From the NCBI GenBank assembly GCA_023400405.1, contig JAEXFD010000005.1, positions 124,001 to 188,000 on the forward strand: DNA of 64,000 nt, in the 5' to 3' direction. This DNA is from Pseudomonadota bacterium. GTDB taxonomy: Bacteria > Pseudomonadota > Alphaproteobacteria > Sphingomonadales > Sphingomonadaceae. The first letter of the stretch is position 1. The number at the start of each line of letters is the position of its first letter. Shown here piece after piece: positions 21,026 through 28,229 of the stretch. The notes under the pieces were generated by a model, which made no database searches, had not been told where the DNA came from, and saw nothing but the letters and a program-made list of their open reading frames with translations. The position numbers were made by a program, and so were the translations under genes.

Positions 21026-21652
21026 ATGCGTCGACCCACGGCCACGGCGGCGATCGTGCTGGTCACCGCGCTGGTCAGCCTGTTCGTCACCTTCACCCAT
21101 CGCGAAGTCGATGCCGCGGTGCTCGGCGGGTTCATCCCGGCGCGGCTCAGCGGCCTCGTCCTCGAAGACCTGACCGCGGTGCCGGTGTGGCTGACGCCGC
21201 TCAGCGCCGCGCTGCTCCATGCCGGCATCTTCCACCTCGGCATGAACATGCTGATGCTCGGCTATACCGGCCGCGAGACCGAAAAGGCGGTGGGTCCCTG
21301 GGGAATCGTGATCCTCTATCTGGTCGGCGCCTATGCCGCCGCCGGCGCGCAATGGCTGGCGGGACCGACCTCGCCCCAGCCGATGATCGGCGCCAGCGGC
21401 GCCGCCTCCGCCATCGTGGGCGCCTATGCGCTGCTGTTCGGCCGTTCGCGCGCCAAGGCGATCGGGCCGATCCCCGCGCAGGTCGTCCATGTCGTCTGGT
21501 TGGCTGCCGCCTGGGTGATCATCAACCTGATGACCGCCTTCGCCTTCTACAGCGCCGGTGTCGGCATCGCCGCAGCGGCGCATATCGGCGGCTTCGCGGC
21601 GGGGCTGGTGCTCGCCAGGCCGCTCCTGATGTGGAAATGGCGTAGCGCCTGA
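21026..21652 (+). CDS. Rhomboid family intramembrane serine protease
   Basis: 208 residues and about six membrane segments. The catalytic serine is in MIGASGAASAIVG (about 119) and the catalytic histidine in AAAHIGGFAAG (about 190). The HxxxN oxyanion motif appears as LLHAGIFHLGMNMLML (about 69-84). It cleaves transmembrane segments of unknown clients in the inner membrane. It begins 9 nt after greA with GAGG upstream, so it shares the greA transcript. It ends just before an inverted repeat pair. Confidence 0.93.
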   Translation: MRRPTATAAIVLVTALVSLFVTFTHREVDAAVLGGFIPARLSGLVLEDLTAVPVWLTPLSAALLHAGIFHLGMNMLMLGYTGRETEKAVGPWGIVILYLVGAYAAAGAQWLAGPTSPQPMIGASGAASAIVGAYALLFGRSRAKAIGPIPAQVVHVVWLAAAWVIINLMTAFAFYSAGVGIAAAAHIGGFAAGLVLARPLLMWKWRSA

Positions 21653-21663
21653 GGCTGCCTAAA

Positions 21664-21764
21664 CTGCACCCCGGCGAAGGCCGGGGCGCAGTTGCCAGCG
21701 GCCTCGATAGTGCCCTGTCGCTTCAAATTCGTGGAACTGGGCCCCGGCCTTCGCCGGGGTGCAG
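21664..21764. repeat. Near-perfect inverted pair of GC-rich palindromes
   Basis: CTGCACCCCGGCGAAGGCCG begins arm 1 (21664-21693). Arm 2 (21735-21764) is its reverse complement over 30 bp with one mismatch, separated by about 41 bp. The pair sits between the convergent rhomboid and DUF4170 genes, where it could form a long bidirectional RNA hairpin. Confidence 0.9.
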
Positions 21765-21771
21765 GACGCGT

Positions 21772-21990
21772 TCAAGCCTCCAGGCTCGGCTCCAGCAATC
21801 GGTGCAGGTGCACGACGACGTACCGCATCTCGGCATCGTCCACCGTGCGCTGCGCCGCGGCACGCCAAGCCTTTTCCGCCGCGGCATAATCCGGGAAAAT
21901 CCCGACCACGTCGAGCTTCGACGGATCGACGAAATCCAGCGTCTGCGGGTCTTTTACGCGCCCGCCGAAGACGAGGTGCAACTTGCTCAT
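21772..21990 (-). CDS. DUF4170 small protein
   Basis: 72 residues matching DUF4170, a small soluble alphaproteobacterial family of unknown function: KLHLVFGGRVKDPQTLDF, VGIFPDYAAAEKAWRAAAQ and the VDDAEMRYVVVHLHRLL ending. The single ATG at 21990 is preceded by GGAGG with a 4-nt spacer, but that SD is the 3' arm of a 9-bp perfect hairpin (see 21991-22026). It follows the YqjD-like cluster on the same strand, 58 nt after its last gene, and may be read from that transcript. Confidence 0.88.
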   Translation of the reverse strand: MSKLHLVFGGRVKDPQTLDFVDPSKLDVVGIFPDYAAAEKAWRAAAQRTVDDAEMRYVVVHLHRLLEPSLEA

Positions 21991-22026
21991 AGGGCCTCCG
22001 ATGATCTTGCTATTTTAGGAGGCCCT
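21991..22026 (-). promoter_or_regulatory. Hairpin that pairs the DUF4170 Shine-Dalgarno sequence
   Basis: On the minus-strand RNA, AGGGCCUCC pairs perfectly with GGAGGCCCU (9 bp, 18-nt A/U-rich loop). The 3' arm holds the GGAGG SD and ends directly at the AUG. In the folded state ribosome access would be blocked. It has no trailing T-run, so it is not a classical terminator. It could be a thermosensor, a target for an RNA chaperone or an mRNA-end structure. Confidence 0.6.
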
Positions 22027-22048
22027 TAGCGGGCGCGTACGCGCTGTC

Positions 22049-22381
22049 TCAAGCTTTTTGCGCGGCACCCTTGGCAGCTTCGATCACATTGCCGAAAAGT
22101 GCCGAAACGCGGTCCTTGGCATCGTCGCGGCTCGGGAGCAGGCCCTCGATCTCGGCCTTGCCGGCATCCTTCACGGCCTGGACGGTGCCGGCGACGCGCT
22201 CCGCGAGCTGGCGGCCGGCCGGCTCGAGCAGCTCGCGCTCCTTGGCCGTGCGCGGGATCAGCATGCCGACCAGCACGCCCAGCGCGACGCCGCCGGCGAC
22301 CAGCACGGCGGGATTTTCGGTCAGGCTCTCGCCGGTGCCCGGCTGCTGCGCCTTGGTGGCGCTGTTGGGATTGGTGCTCAT
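22049..22381 (-). CDS. Small membrane-anchored protein, YtxH/YqjD-like
   Basis: 110 residues: a polar Ser/Thr/Gln-rich N-terminus, one hydrophobic segment (AVLVAGGVALGVLVGMLIP, about 26-44), then an amphipathic Ala/Lys/Glu-rich helix. This plan resembles YtxH- and YqjD-like membrane proteins. It is the last gene of a four-gene cluster. Its ATG overlaps the preceding stop by four bases (ATGA), a sign of coupled translation. No enzymatic motif is present. It may bind the membrane or help with envelope stress. Confidence 0.75.
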   Translation of the reverse strand: MSTNPNSATKAQQPGTGESLTENPAVLVAGGVALGVLVGMLIPRTAKERELLEPAGRQLAERVAGTVQAVKDAGKAEIEGLLPSRDDAKDRVSALFGNVIEAAKGAAQKA

Positions 22382-22713
22382 CGCGAGGATCCTTTCTTGG
22401 CTTTGCGCTTCAAACCCGTGGCCGGGTCGCGAGTTTCATGCCGGCGTCGCAAGATGTCGCCGATCCAGCCGCGCGCCATCACCAATCCCACCGTGGCGGC
22501 GATGCCGGCAGCAGCAAGCGGCTTGGCGCGAACCGCTTCGGCGCCCTTGCGCGCGACCGAGGCGACGCCCTGTGCCGCGCTCTCCACGGCGTCCTGGGCG
22601 AGGTTCGAGGGCCGCAGCCGCGACTGAACCTCGCCGATCGTGCCGAACAGCCGTGCGCGTGCCGCGTCGATCCGCGCCTGGGCGGCGATCAGGTCGTGCG
22701 GATTGTCGCTCAC
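22378..22713 (-). CDS. DUF3618 domain protein
   Basis: 111 residues. The start is GTG 22713, overlapping the upstream stop as GTGA. The N-terminal half (DLIAAQARIDAARARLFGTI, EVQSRLRPSNLAQDAVE) matches DUF3618. A hydrophobic segment (about 68-86) and a basic C-terminus (RRRHETRDPATGLKRKAKKG) follow. DUF3618 proteins often pair with phage-holin-like membrane proteins, as here. Function is unknown, presumably structural at the inner membrane. An open extension to 22908 overlaps the holin-like gene and is rejected. Confidence 0.82.
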   Translation of the reverse strand: MSDNPHDLIAAQARIDAARARLFGTIGEVQSRLRPSNLAQDAVESAAQGVASVARKGAEAVRAKPLAAAGIAATVGLVMARGWIGDILRRRHETRDPATGLKRKAKKGSSR

Positions 22714-23051
22714 GGCTTTTCCTTGAAGATACGTTTGACGTGCTTCCAGGCGAGCCAGCCCATCAGCCCCGAAATGGCGAGGAAGGCGGCGACGACGATC
22801 AGCGTCGCCCAGCCCGGGCCGACCAGCGGCGCCAGGGTGAGGACGAGGCCAACGACCAGCGCCACCGCGGCGGCGAAGGCGAGGGCGATCGCCACCGTGC
22901 CCATCCACAGCATCGCCCGCGCGTCGCGCAGCTTCGAGCGGGCGAGGGTGCGGTAATAGCCGAGCTCGGCCTCGGCATAGGCCTTGCCGTCGCCGATCAG
23001 CCGCTGGAACAGCTCGGCGATGCCTTCCTCTTCTGGCTTCGGCGCGTCCAC
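22710..23051 (-). CDS. Phage holin family (YqjE-like) membrane protein
   Basis: 113 residues with an amphipathic N-terminal helix and two long hydrophobic segments (about 50-72 and 77-99), ending in KHVKRIFKEKP. The layout matches the Phage_holin_3_6/YqjE family of inner-membrane proteins. In E. coli YqjE lies next to YqjD, a ribosome-associated membrane protein induced in stationary phase; the gene upstream here is YqjD-like, so the cluster looks equivalent. It is a chromosomal protein, not evidence of a prophage. It overlaps the DUF3618 start. Confidence 0.83.
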   Translation of the reverse strand: MDAPKPEEEGIAELFQRLIGDGKAYAEAELGYYRTLARSKLRDARAMLWMGTVAIALAFAAAVALVVGLVLTLAPLVGPGWATLIVVAAFLAISGLMGWLAWKHVKRIFKEKP

Positions 23052-23067
23052 CCCCCGCTAAGCTCCC

Positions 23068-23580
23068 TTACGCCTTGTCTTTGTCGGCTGCATCCGATGC
23101 CGCATCGACGCCCGACTTGATCAGCCGAGCCAGCACGAAGCCGACGCCCGCGGCGATGCCCACGGCCACCGCCGGGCTCTTGCGGACGAACGCGCCGACT
23201 TCATCAACCAGCTCATCGACTTCCTTGCCGCGCAGGCTCTCGGAAAAGCTCGAAATCCCTTCCGCGGCGGAGCGGGCATAGCGGCCATATTGCTCGCCGA
23301 GGCGCGCATCGACGTCGTCGGCGGCCGAGGCCATCATCTTGGCGACTTCGTCGAGCGCGCCGGTCGCGCGGTCCTTGCCTTCGCCGGCAAAGGCGCGCGC
23401 ACGCTCGGCGGCCTGGGTGCCGAGCTTGCCGGCCTCTTCGCGGATCGTGTCAGCAGCCGAGCGCTTCTCGCTTCCGCCCGCGGCGCCTTCGCCGGGACCC
23501 GAGTTCGGCGGATCGATCGTGTCGCCGCCAAGAGTGCCGGCCGATGCGCCGATCGTTTCGCCTGTCGTTTCGTCAACCAT
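23068..23580 (-). CDS. YqjD/ElaB-like tail-anchored protein
   Basis: 170 residues. A disordered Gly/Pro/Glu N-terminus leads to a long amphipathic helical region (about 45-130) and a C-terminal hydrophobic anchor (KSPAVAVGIAAGVGFVLARL, about 135-154). This follows the plan of ElaB/YqjD/DUF883 proteins, which anchor ribosomes to the membrane in stationary phase. ATG 23580 is chosen because GGAGGG lies 7 nt upstream; ATG 23595 has no SD. It is the first gene of the minus-strand cluster 23580-22049 and is divergent from eno. Confidence 0.78.
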   Translation of the reverse strand: MVDETTGETIGASAGTLGGDTIDPPNSGPGEGAAGGSEKRSAADTIREEAGKLGTQAAERARAFAGEGKDRATGALDEVAKMMASAADDVDARLGEQYGRYARSAAEGISSFSESLRGKEVDELVDEVGAFVRKSPAVAVGIAAGVGFVLARLIKSGVDAASDAADKDKA

Positions 23581-23696
23581 GTCAGAACCCTCCATCACTT
23601 GCGCGAAACAACCAAGCCGCGGTTTGCGAGTTCCATCCCGAGCGGTTAGAGGCCCGCCCGTACCTCCGCCATTACCCTCATTAGGGAGACCGTTTC

Positions 23697-24974
23697 GTGA
23701 CCGCAATCATCGACGTCCACGCCCGCCAGATTCTCGACAGCCGCGGCAACCCGACCGTCGAGGTCGACGTGTTGCTCGAAGACGGCAGTTTCGGCCGCGC
23801 CGCCGTGCCTTCCGGCGCCTCTACCGGCGCGCACGAAGCGGTGGAGAAGCGCGATGGCGACAAGAGCCGCTGGCTCGGCAAGGGCGTCGAAAAGGCGGTC
23901 GAGGCCGTGAACGACGAGATCGCCGAGGCGGTGGTCGGCATGGACGCCGAGGACCAGTCCGATCTCGACGCGGCGATGATCGATCTCGACGGTTCGGCCA
24001 ACAAGGGGCGGCTCGGCGCCAATGCGATCCTGGGCGTCAGCCTCGCCGCCGCCAAGGCGGCCGCGGATGCGCGCGGGCTGCCGCTCTATCGCTATGTCGG
24101 CGGCGTCAACGCACATGTCCTGCCGGTGCCGATGATGAACATCATCAATGGCGGCGAGCATGCCGACAATCCGATCGACTTCCAGGAATTCATGATCGTG
24201 CCGGTCGGCGCGGAGAACATCGTCGAGGCGGTGCGCTGCGGCTCCGAGATCTTCCACACGCTCAAGAAGAAGCTCCACGACAAGGGGCTGGCGACCGGCG
24301 TGGGCGACGAGGGCGGCTTCGCGCCGAACATCGCCTCCACCGCCGAAGCGCTCGACTTCATCATGAGCAGCATCGAGGCGGCGGGCTACACCCCGGGCGA
24401 CGACGTGATGCTCGCGCTCGATTGCGCTGCGACCGAATTCTTCCGCGACGGCGCCTATCACATCTCGGGCGAGGGCAAGGTGCTCTCGCCGCAGGGGATG
24501 GCCGAATATCTGGCTGACCTCACCGCGCGCTATCCGATCTTCTCGATCGAGGACGGCATGGCCGAGGACGATTTCGACGGGTGGAAGGCGATCACCGACA
24601 TGGTGGGCGGCAAGGTCCAGCTGGTCGGCGACGACCTGTTCGTGACCAATCCCGAGCGGCTGGCGATGGGGATCGAAAAAGGCCTGGCCAATTCGCTGCT
24701 CGTGAAGGTCAACCAGATCGGCACGCTGACCGAGACGCTGGCGGCGGTGAGCCTCGCCCAGCGTTCGTCCTATACCGCGGTGATGTCGCACCGTTCGGGC
24801 GAGACCGAGGACGCGACGATCGCCGATCTCGCGGTCGCGACGAATTGCGGGCAGATCAAGACCGGCTCGCTGGCCCGTTCGGACCGGCTCGCCAAGTACA
24901 ACCAGCTGATCCGCATCGAGGAAGAGCTGGGCGACGCCGCGCGCTATGCCGGCAAGTCGGTGCTAAAGAAGTAA
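23697..24974 (+). CDS. eno: Enolase
   Basis: 425 residues, full length. It converts 2-phosphoglycerate to phosphoenolpyruvate in glycolysis. Visible landmarks are ARQILDSRGNPTVEVD, SGASTGAHEAVEKRD, the general acid region GDEGGFAPNI (Glu about 208), metal ligands in MLALDCAATEF, IEDGMAEDD and GDDLFVTNPERL, the catalytic Lys in LLVKVNQIGTLTET, and SHRSGETED. The GTG start at 23697 is preceded by TAGGGAG. ftsB follows after 56 nt; this order is common in proteobacteria. Confidence 0.98.
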   Translation: MTAIIDVHARQILDSRGNPTVEVDVLLEDGSFGRAAVPSGASTGAHEAVEKRDGDKSRWLGKGVEKAVEAVNDEIAEAVVGMDAEDQSDLDAAMIDLDGSANKGRLGANAILGVSLAAAKAAADARGLPLYRYVGGVNAHVLPVPMMNIINGGEHADNPIDFQEFMIVPVGAENIVEAVRCGSEIFHTLKKKLHDKGLATGVGDEGGFAPNIASTAEALDFIMSSIEAAGYTPGDDVMLALDCAATEFFRDGAYHISGEGKVLSPQGMAEYLADLTARYPIFSIEDGMAEDDFDGWKAITDMVGGKVQLVGDDLFVTNPERLAMGIEKGLANSLLVKVNQIGTLTETLAAVSLAQRSSYTAVMSHRSGETEDATIADLAVATNCGQIKTGSLARSDRLAKYNQLIRIEEELGDAARYAGKSVLKK

Positions 24975-25030
24975 GGCTACGCAGCAATACCGGCTTGATC
25001 GGAGCGCGTAGTTAAGCGAAAGCTAAGGGC

Positions 25031-25357
25031 ATGTCTTCGCGTTCCCGCTCTCCGATCCAGTCGCTGCTCCGCCGCGCGGGCCTGCCGGCGGCGGCGCTGA
25101 TCGCCATGGGCTTTTTCGGCTACAATGCCGTGCTCGGCCCGACCGGCGTCGTCGCGGCAAAGGAGATCAAGCTCGAACTCGCGCAGAAGAATGCCGAGTT
25201 CGCCGCGCTCGACAAGCGACGCACCGAGCTCAGGAACAAGGTCGGCCTGCTCGATCCGAAGCGCGGCGTCGATCCGGACCTGGCCGACGAACTCGCTCGC
25301 AAGCAGCTCAACGTCGTCCGCCCGGACGAAGTGGTCATCCCGCTCAAGAAGCATTGA
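25031..25357 (+). CDS. ftsB: Septum formation initiator FtsB/DivIC-like
   Basis: 108 residues: a basic N-terminus, one transmembrane segment (about 17-35, AGLPAAALIAMGFFGYNAV), then a short periplasmic coiled coil (EIKLELAQKNAEFAALDKRR) with the C-terminal VGLLDPKRGVDPDLADE motif shared by alphaproteobacterial FtsB. FtsB binds FtsL and FtsQ in the divisome. It sits between eno and pdhA, its usual place. An AAGGGC lies just before ATG. The assignment by synteny plus architecture is strong. Confidence 0.9.
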   Translation: MSSRSRSPIQSLLRRAGLPAAALIAMGFFGYNAVLGPTGVVAAKEIKLELAQKNAEFAALDKRRTELRNKVGLLDPKRGVDPDLADELARKQLNVVRPDEVVIPLKKH

Positions 25358-25428
25358 GCTTCCCCGCATCCGCTTGCCGGAGGAGATCTGTGCCGATCGA
25401 GATTCCCGGCCTCCCGCGCCCAATTCAC

Positions 25429-25537
25429 GCGTCACCCCGGCCTTGTGCCGGGGTCCACGGGGAGGCAAGCGATGGTCAAGAGGTGCGGGTTCAGCCGGTG
25501 GGGCTGTGTGGACCCCGGAACAAGTCCGGGGTGACGA
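25429..25537. repeat. Inverted pair of GTCACCCCGG...CCGGGGTCCAC repeats
   Basis: Arm 1 starts GCGTCACCCCGGCCTTGTGC (25429). Arm 2 (25508-25536) is its reverse complement over 29 bp with two mismatches. Each arm is a CCCCGG...CCGGGG hairpin and the two lie about 49 bp apart. This is a different subfamily from the CGGCGAAGGCCG elements but has the same layout. Confidence 0.88.
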
Positions 25538-25681
25538 TGGAATGCCGGTGAGACGGCGCACGAAGCGATGATTTCTGCCCGATAATCATGCTGCGCCGCC
25601 GCATGTTTAGACCGCATCTCTGCTTGCATAAACTGCAATTGCCGTAACGGCGACTGCACGCCACGGCGTTGCGTGCGTTAG

Positions 25682-25710
25682 TTGCACGTGGCGAGAAAAC
25701 GCGCTTATAG
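25682..25710 (+). promoter_or_regulatory. pdhA: Likely promoter of pdhA-pdhB
   Basis: TTGCAC (25682-25687), 17-bp spacer, TTATAG (25705-25710), 36 nt ahead of the pdhA GTG. The -35 matches that of the greA promoter. A palindrome TTGCA-N5-TGCAA lies about 45 bp upstream and could bind a regulator. Confidence 0.5.
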
Positions 25711-25746
25711 GCACCCGCCTTCACCCTCCCCGGACGAGGATTAACT

Positions 25747-26793
25747 GTGGCCAAAGCACCGGCACGCAAACCGATCGAACCCGCCAAACCGAACCGCGAA
25801 CGGCCCGACGAGCCGCAGCGCTACCAGGCTTCGAAGGACGAGCTGCTCGCCTTCTACAAGCAGATGCTGCTGATCCGCCGCTTCGAGGAAAAGGCCGGCC
25901 AGCTCTATGGGCTCGGCTTTATCGGCGGCTTCTGCCACCTCTATATCGGCCAGGAAGCGGTTGCGGTCGGGCTCCAGTCGGCGCTGGACGGCGAGAAGGA
26001 TTCGGTGATCACCGGCTATCGCGACCATGGCCACATGCTCGCTTACGGCATCGACCCCAAGGTGATCATGGCCGAGCTGACCGGTCGCGGCGCGGGCATT
26101 TCGCGCGGCAAGGGCGGCTCGATGCACATGTTCTCGACCGAGAAGAAGTTCTACGGCGGCCACGGCATCGTCGGCGCGCAGGTCGCGCTCGGCACGGGCC
26201 TCGCCTTCGCACACAAGTATAACGAGGATGGCGGCGTCGCCATGGCCTATTTCGGCGACGGCGCCGCGAACCAGGGCCAGGTGTACGAATCGTTCAACAT
26301 GGCCGAGCTCTGGAAGCTCCCGATCATCTACGTGATCGAGAACAACCAGTACGCCATGGGGACCTCGGTCAACCGCTCCTCGGCCGAGGATCAGCTCTAC
26401 AAGCGCGGCGAGAGCTTCCGCATCCCCGGCATCCAGGTGGACGGCATGGACGTGCTGGCCTGCCGCGGCGCGGCCGAAGAGGCGCTGGCCTGGGTGCGCG
26501 CCGGCAAGGGCCCGATCATCCTCGAGATGAAGACCTATCGCTATCGCGGCCACTCGATGTCCGATCCGGCCAAGTATCGCAGCCGCGAGGAGGTCCAGTC
26601 GGTCCGCGACAAATCCGATCCGATCGAGCACGCCAAGAAGGAGCTCGAGGCGCTGAACGTCAAGGAAGACGAGCTGAAGGCGATCGAGCAGGAAATCCGC
26701 AAGGTGGTGAACGAAGCCGCCGATTTCGCCGAGCAGACCCCCGAACCCGACCCTGCAGAACTGTACACCGACGTGCTGGTGGAGACCTATTGA
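25747..26793 (+). CDS. pdhA: Pyruvate dehydrogenase E1 component, alpha subunit
   Basis: 348 residues. The thiamine diphosphate motif GDGAANQGQVYESFN begins near residue 170, and FNMAELWKLPIIYVIENN follows. The regulatory/active-site loop YRYRGHSMSDPAKYR is present. It decarboxylates pyruvate and passes the acetyl group to lipoate. A Pro/Lys-rich N-terminal extension (AKAPARKPIEPAKPNRE) precedes the core, as in related alphaproteobacteria. The GTG start has GAGGA 6 nt upstream. pdhB starts 1 nt after its stop. The E2 and E3 genes are not in the window. Confidence 0.97.
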   Translation: MAKAPARKPIEPAKPNRERPDEPQRYQASKDELLAFYKQMLLIRRFEEKAGQLYGLGFIGGFCHLYIGQEAVAVGLQSALDGEKDSVITGYRDHGHMLAYGIDPKVIMAELTGRGAGISRGKGGSMHMFSTEKKFYGGHGIVGAQVALGTGLAFAHKYNEDGGVAMAYFGDGAANQGQVYESFNMAELWKLPIIYVIENNQYAMGTSVNRSSAEDQLYKRGESFRIPGIQVDGMDVLACRGAAEEALAWVRAGKGPIILEMKTYRYRGHSMSDPAKYRSREEVQSVRDKSDPIEHAKKELEALNVKEDELKAIEQEIRKVVNEAADFAEQTPEPDPAELYTDVLVETY

Positions 26794-26794
26794 G

Positions 26795-28207
26795 ATGGCG
26801 ATCGAACTGAAGATGCCGGCGCTGTCGCCCACCATGGAAGAGGGCACGCTCGCCAAGTGGCTGGTGAAGGAAGGCGATGTGGTGAAGTCCGGCGACATCC
26901 TCGCCGAGATCGAGACCGACAAGGCGACGATGGAATTCGAGGCCGTGGACGAAGGCACGATCGCCAAGATCCTCGTCGCCGAAGGCACCGATAACGTGAA
27001 GGTCGGCACCGTGATCGCGATGATCGCGGGCGAGGGCGAGGACGCCAGCACCGCTGCCGCCGCCACGCCGGCGCCCGCCGCGGCGCCGCAGGAAACCCCG
27101 GCCGACCAGAAGGCCGAGCCGACCAGCGAGAACAAGCCGCAGGAGACCGGCACCGCGCAGCTCACCGCCGCGGTCGAGAAGACGGCCGTCAAGGCCGATC
27201 CCGAAATTCCCGCCGGCACCGAGATGGTCAAGGTGACCGTCCGCGAGGCGCTGCGCGACGCGATGGCCGAGGAAATGCGCGCCGATGGCCGCATCTTCGT
27301 GATGGGCGAGGAAGTCGCCGAATATCAGGGCGCCTACAAGGTCACCCAGGGCCTGCTCGAGGAGTTCGGGCCCAAGCGCGTCGTCGATACGCCGATCACC
27401 GAATATGGCTTTGCAGGGCTCGGCACGGGCGCGGCGATGGGCGGGCTGCGTCCGATCGTCGAGTTCATGACCTTCAACTTCGCGATGCAGGCGATCGACC
27501 ACATCATCAATTCCGCGGCCAAGACCAATTACATGTCGGGCGGCCAGATGCGCTGCCCGATCGTGTTCCGTGGCCCGAACGGCGCCGCCAGCCGCGTCGG
27601 GGCGCAGCACAGCCAGAATTACGGCCCCTGGTACGCATCGGTCCCCGGCCTGATCGTGATCGCGCCCTATGACGCGGCTGATGCCAAGGGCCTGCTCAAG
27701 GCGGCGATCCGCAGCGAGGACCCCGTGGTCTTCCTCGAGAACGAGCTGATGTACGGTCGCACCTTCGAAGTGCCCAAGCTCGACGATTTCGTCCTGCCGA
27801 TCGGCAAGGCGCGGATCGTGCGCGAGGGCAAGGACGTGACGCTGGTCAGCTATTCGATCGGTGTCGGCGTCGCGCTCGAAGCGGCGGAGAAGCTGGCAGG
27901 GGAAGGCGTCGAGGCCGAAGTGATCGACCTGCGCACGCTGCGCCCGCTCGACAAGGCGACGGTGCTCGAAAGCCTCAAGAAGACCAATCGCATGGTCGTG
28001 GTCGAAGAAGGCTGGCCGACCTGCTCGATCGCCTCGGAGATCGCGGCGTTCGTGATGGAAGAGGGCTTCGACGATCTCGACGCGCCGGTGCTGCGCGTCA
28101 CCGACGAGGACGTGCCGCTGCCCTATGCCGCCAATCTGGAGAAGCTGGCGCTGATTACCGCCGACAAGGTGGTCGCGGCGGTGAAGAAGGTGACCTATCG
28201 CGCCTGA
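26795..28207 (+). CDS. pdhB: Pyruvate dehydrogenase E1 component, beta subunit, with lipoyl domain
   Basis: 470 residues. The N-terminus (1-78) is a lipoyl domain with modified Lys in IETDKATMEFEAV (about 43), normally found on E2. An Ala/Pro-rich linker (about 85-140) follows. The rest is a standard E1-beta: VMGEEVAEYQGAYKVTQGL, PITEYGFAGLGTGAAM and the C-terminal VVEEGWPTCS. The lipoyl-E1-beta arrangement is known in alphaproteobacteria. With PdhA it forms the E1 heterotetramer. A minus-strand open frame spanning this gene is an antisense artefact. Confidence 0.97.
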   Translation: MAIELKMPALSPTMEEGTLAKWLVKEGDVVKSGDILAEIETDKATMEFEAVDEGTIAKILVAEGTDNVKVGTVIAMIAGEGEDASTAAAATPAPAAAPQETPADQKAEPTSENKPQETGTAQLTAAVEKTAVKADPEIPAGTEMVKVTVREALRDAMAEEMRADGRIFVMGEEVAEYQGAYKVTQGLLEEFGPKRVVDTPITEYGFAGLGTGAAMGGLRPIVEFMTFNFAMQAIDHIINSAAKTNYMSGGQMRCPIVFRGPNGAASRVGAQHSQNYGPWYASVPGLIVIAPYDAADAKGLLKAAIRSEDPVVFLENELMYGRTFEVPKLDDFVLPIGKARIVREGKDVTLVSYSIGVGVALEAAEKLAGEGVEAEVIDLRTLRPLDKATVLESLKKTNRMVVVEEGWPTCSIASEIAAFVMEEGFDDLDAPVLRVTDEDVPLPYAANLEKLALITADKVVAAVKKVTYRA

Positions 28208-28229
28208 GGGCGCGGTAGGAGCGGCCGCC

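Larger units (their letters stand above)
25358..25746. other. pdhA: 389-bp intergenic region between ftsB and pdhA
   Basis: No credible gene. The left half holds an inverted pair of palindromic repeats (25429-25537). The right half holds an operator-like TTGCA-N5-TGCAA (25624-25638) and a candidate promoter for pdhA (25682-25710). A 65-codon open frame at 25354-25551 consists largely of translated repeat and lacks an SD. Confidence 0.7.

Noticed and set aside
22710..23051. Prophage remnant signalled by a holin-like protein
   Set aside because: It is the YqjE-type chromosomal family with YqjD-like neighbours; no phage genes are nearby.
25741..27294. 517-codon minus-strand frame over pdhA/pdhB
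   Set aside because: Antisense shadow of two strongly recognised genes.
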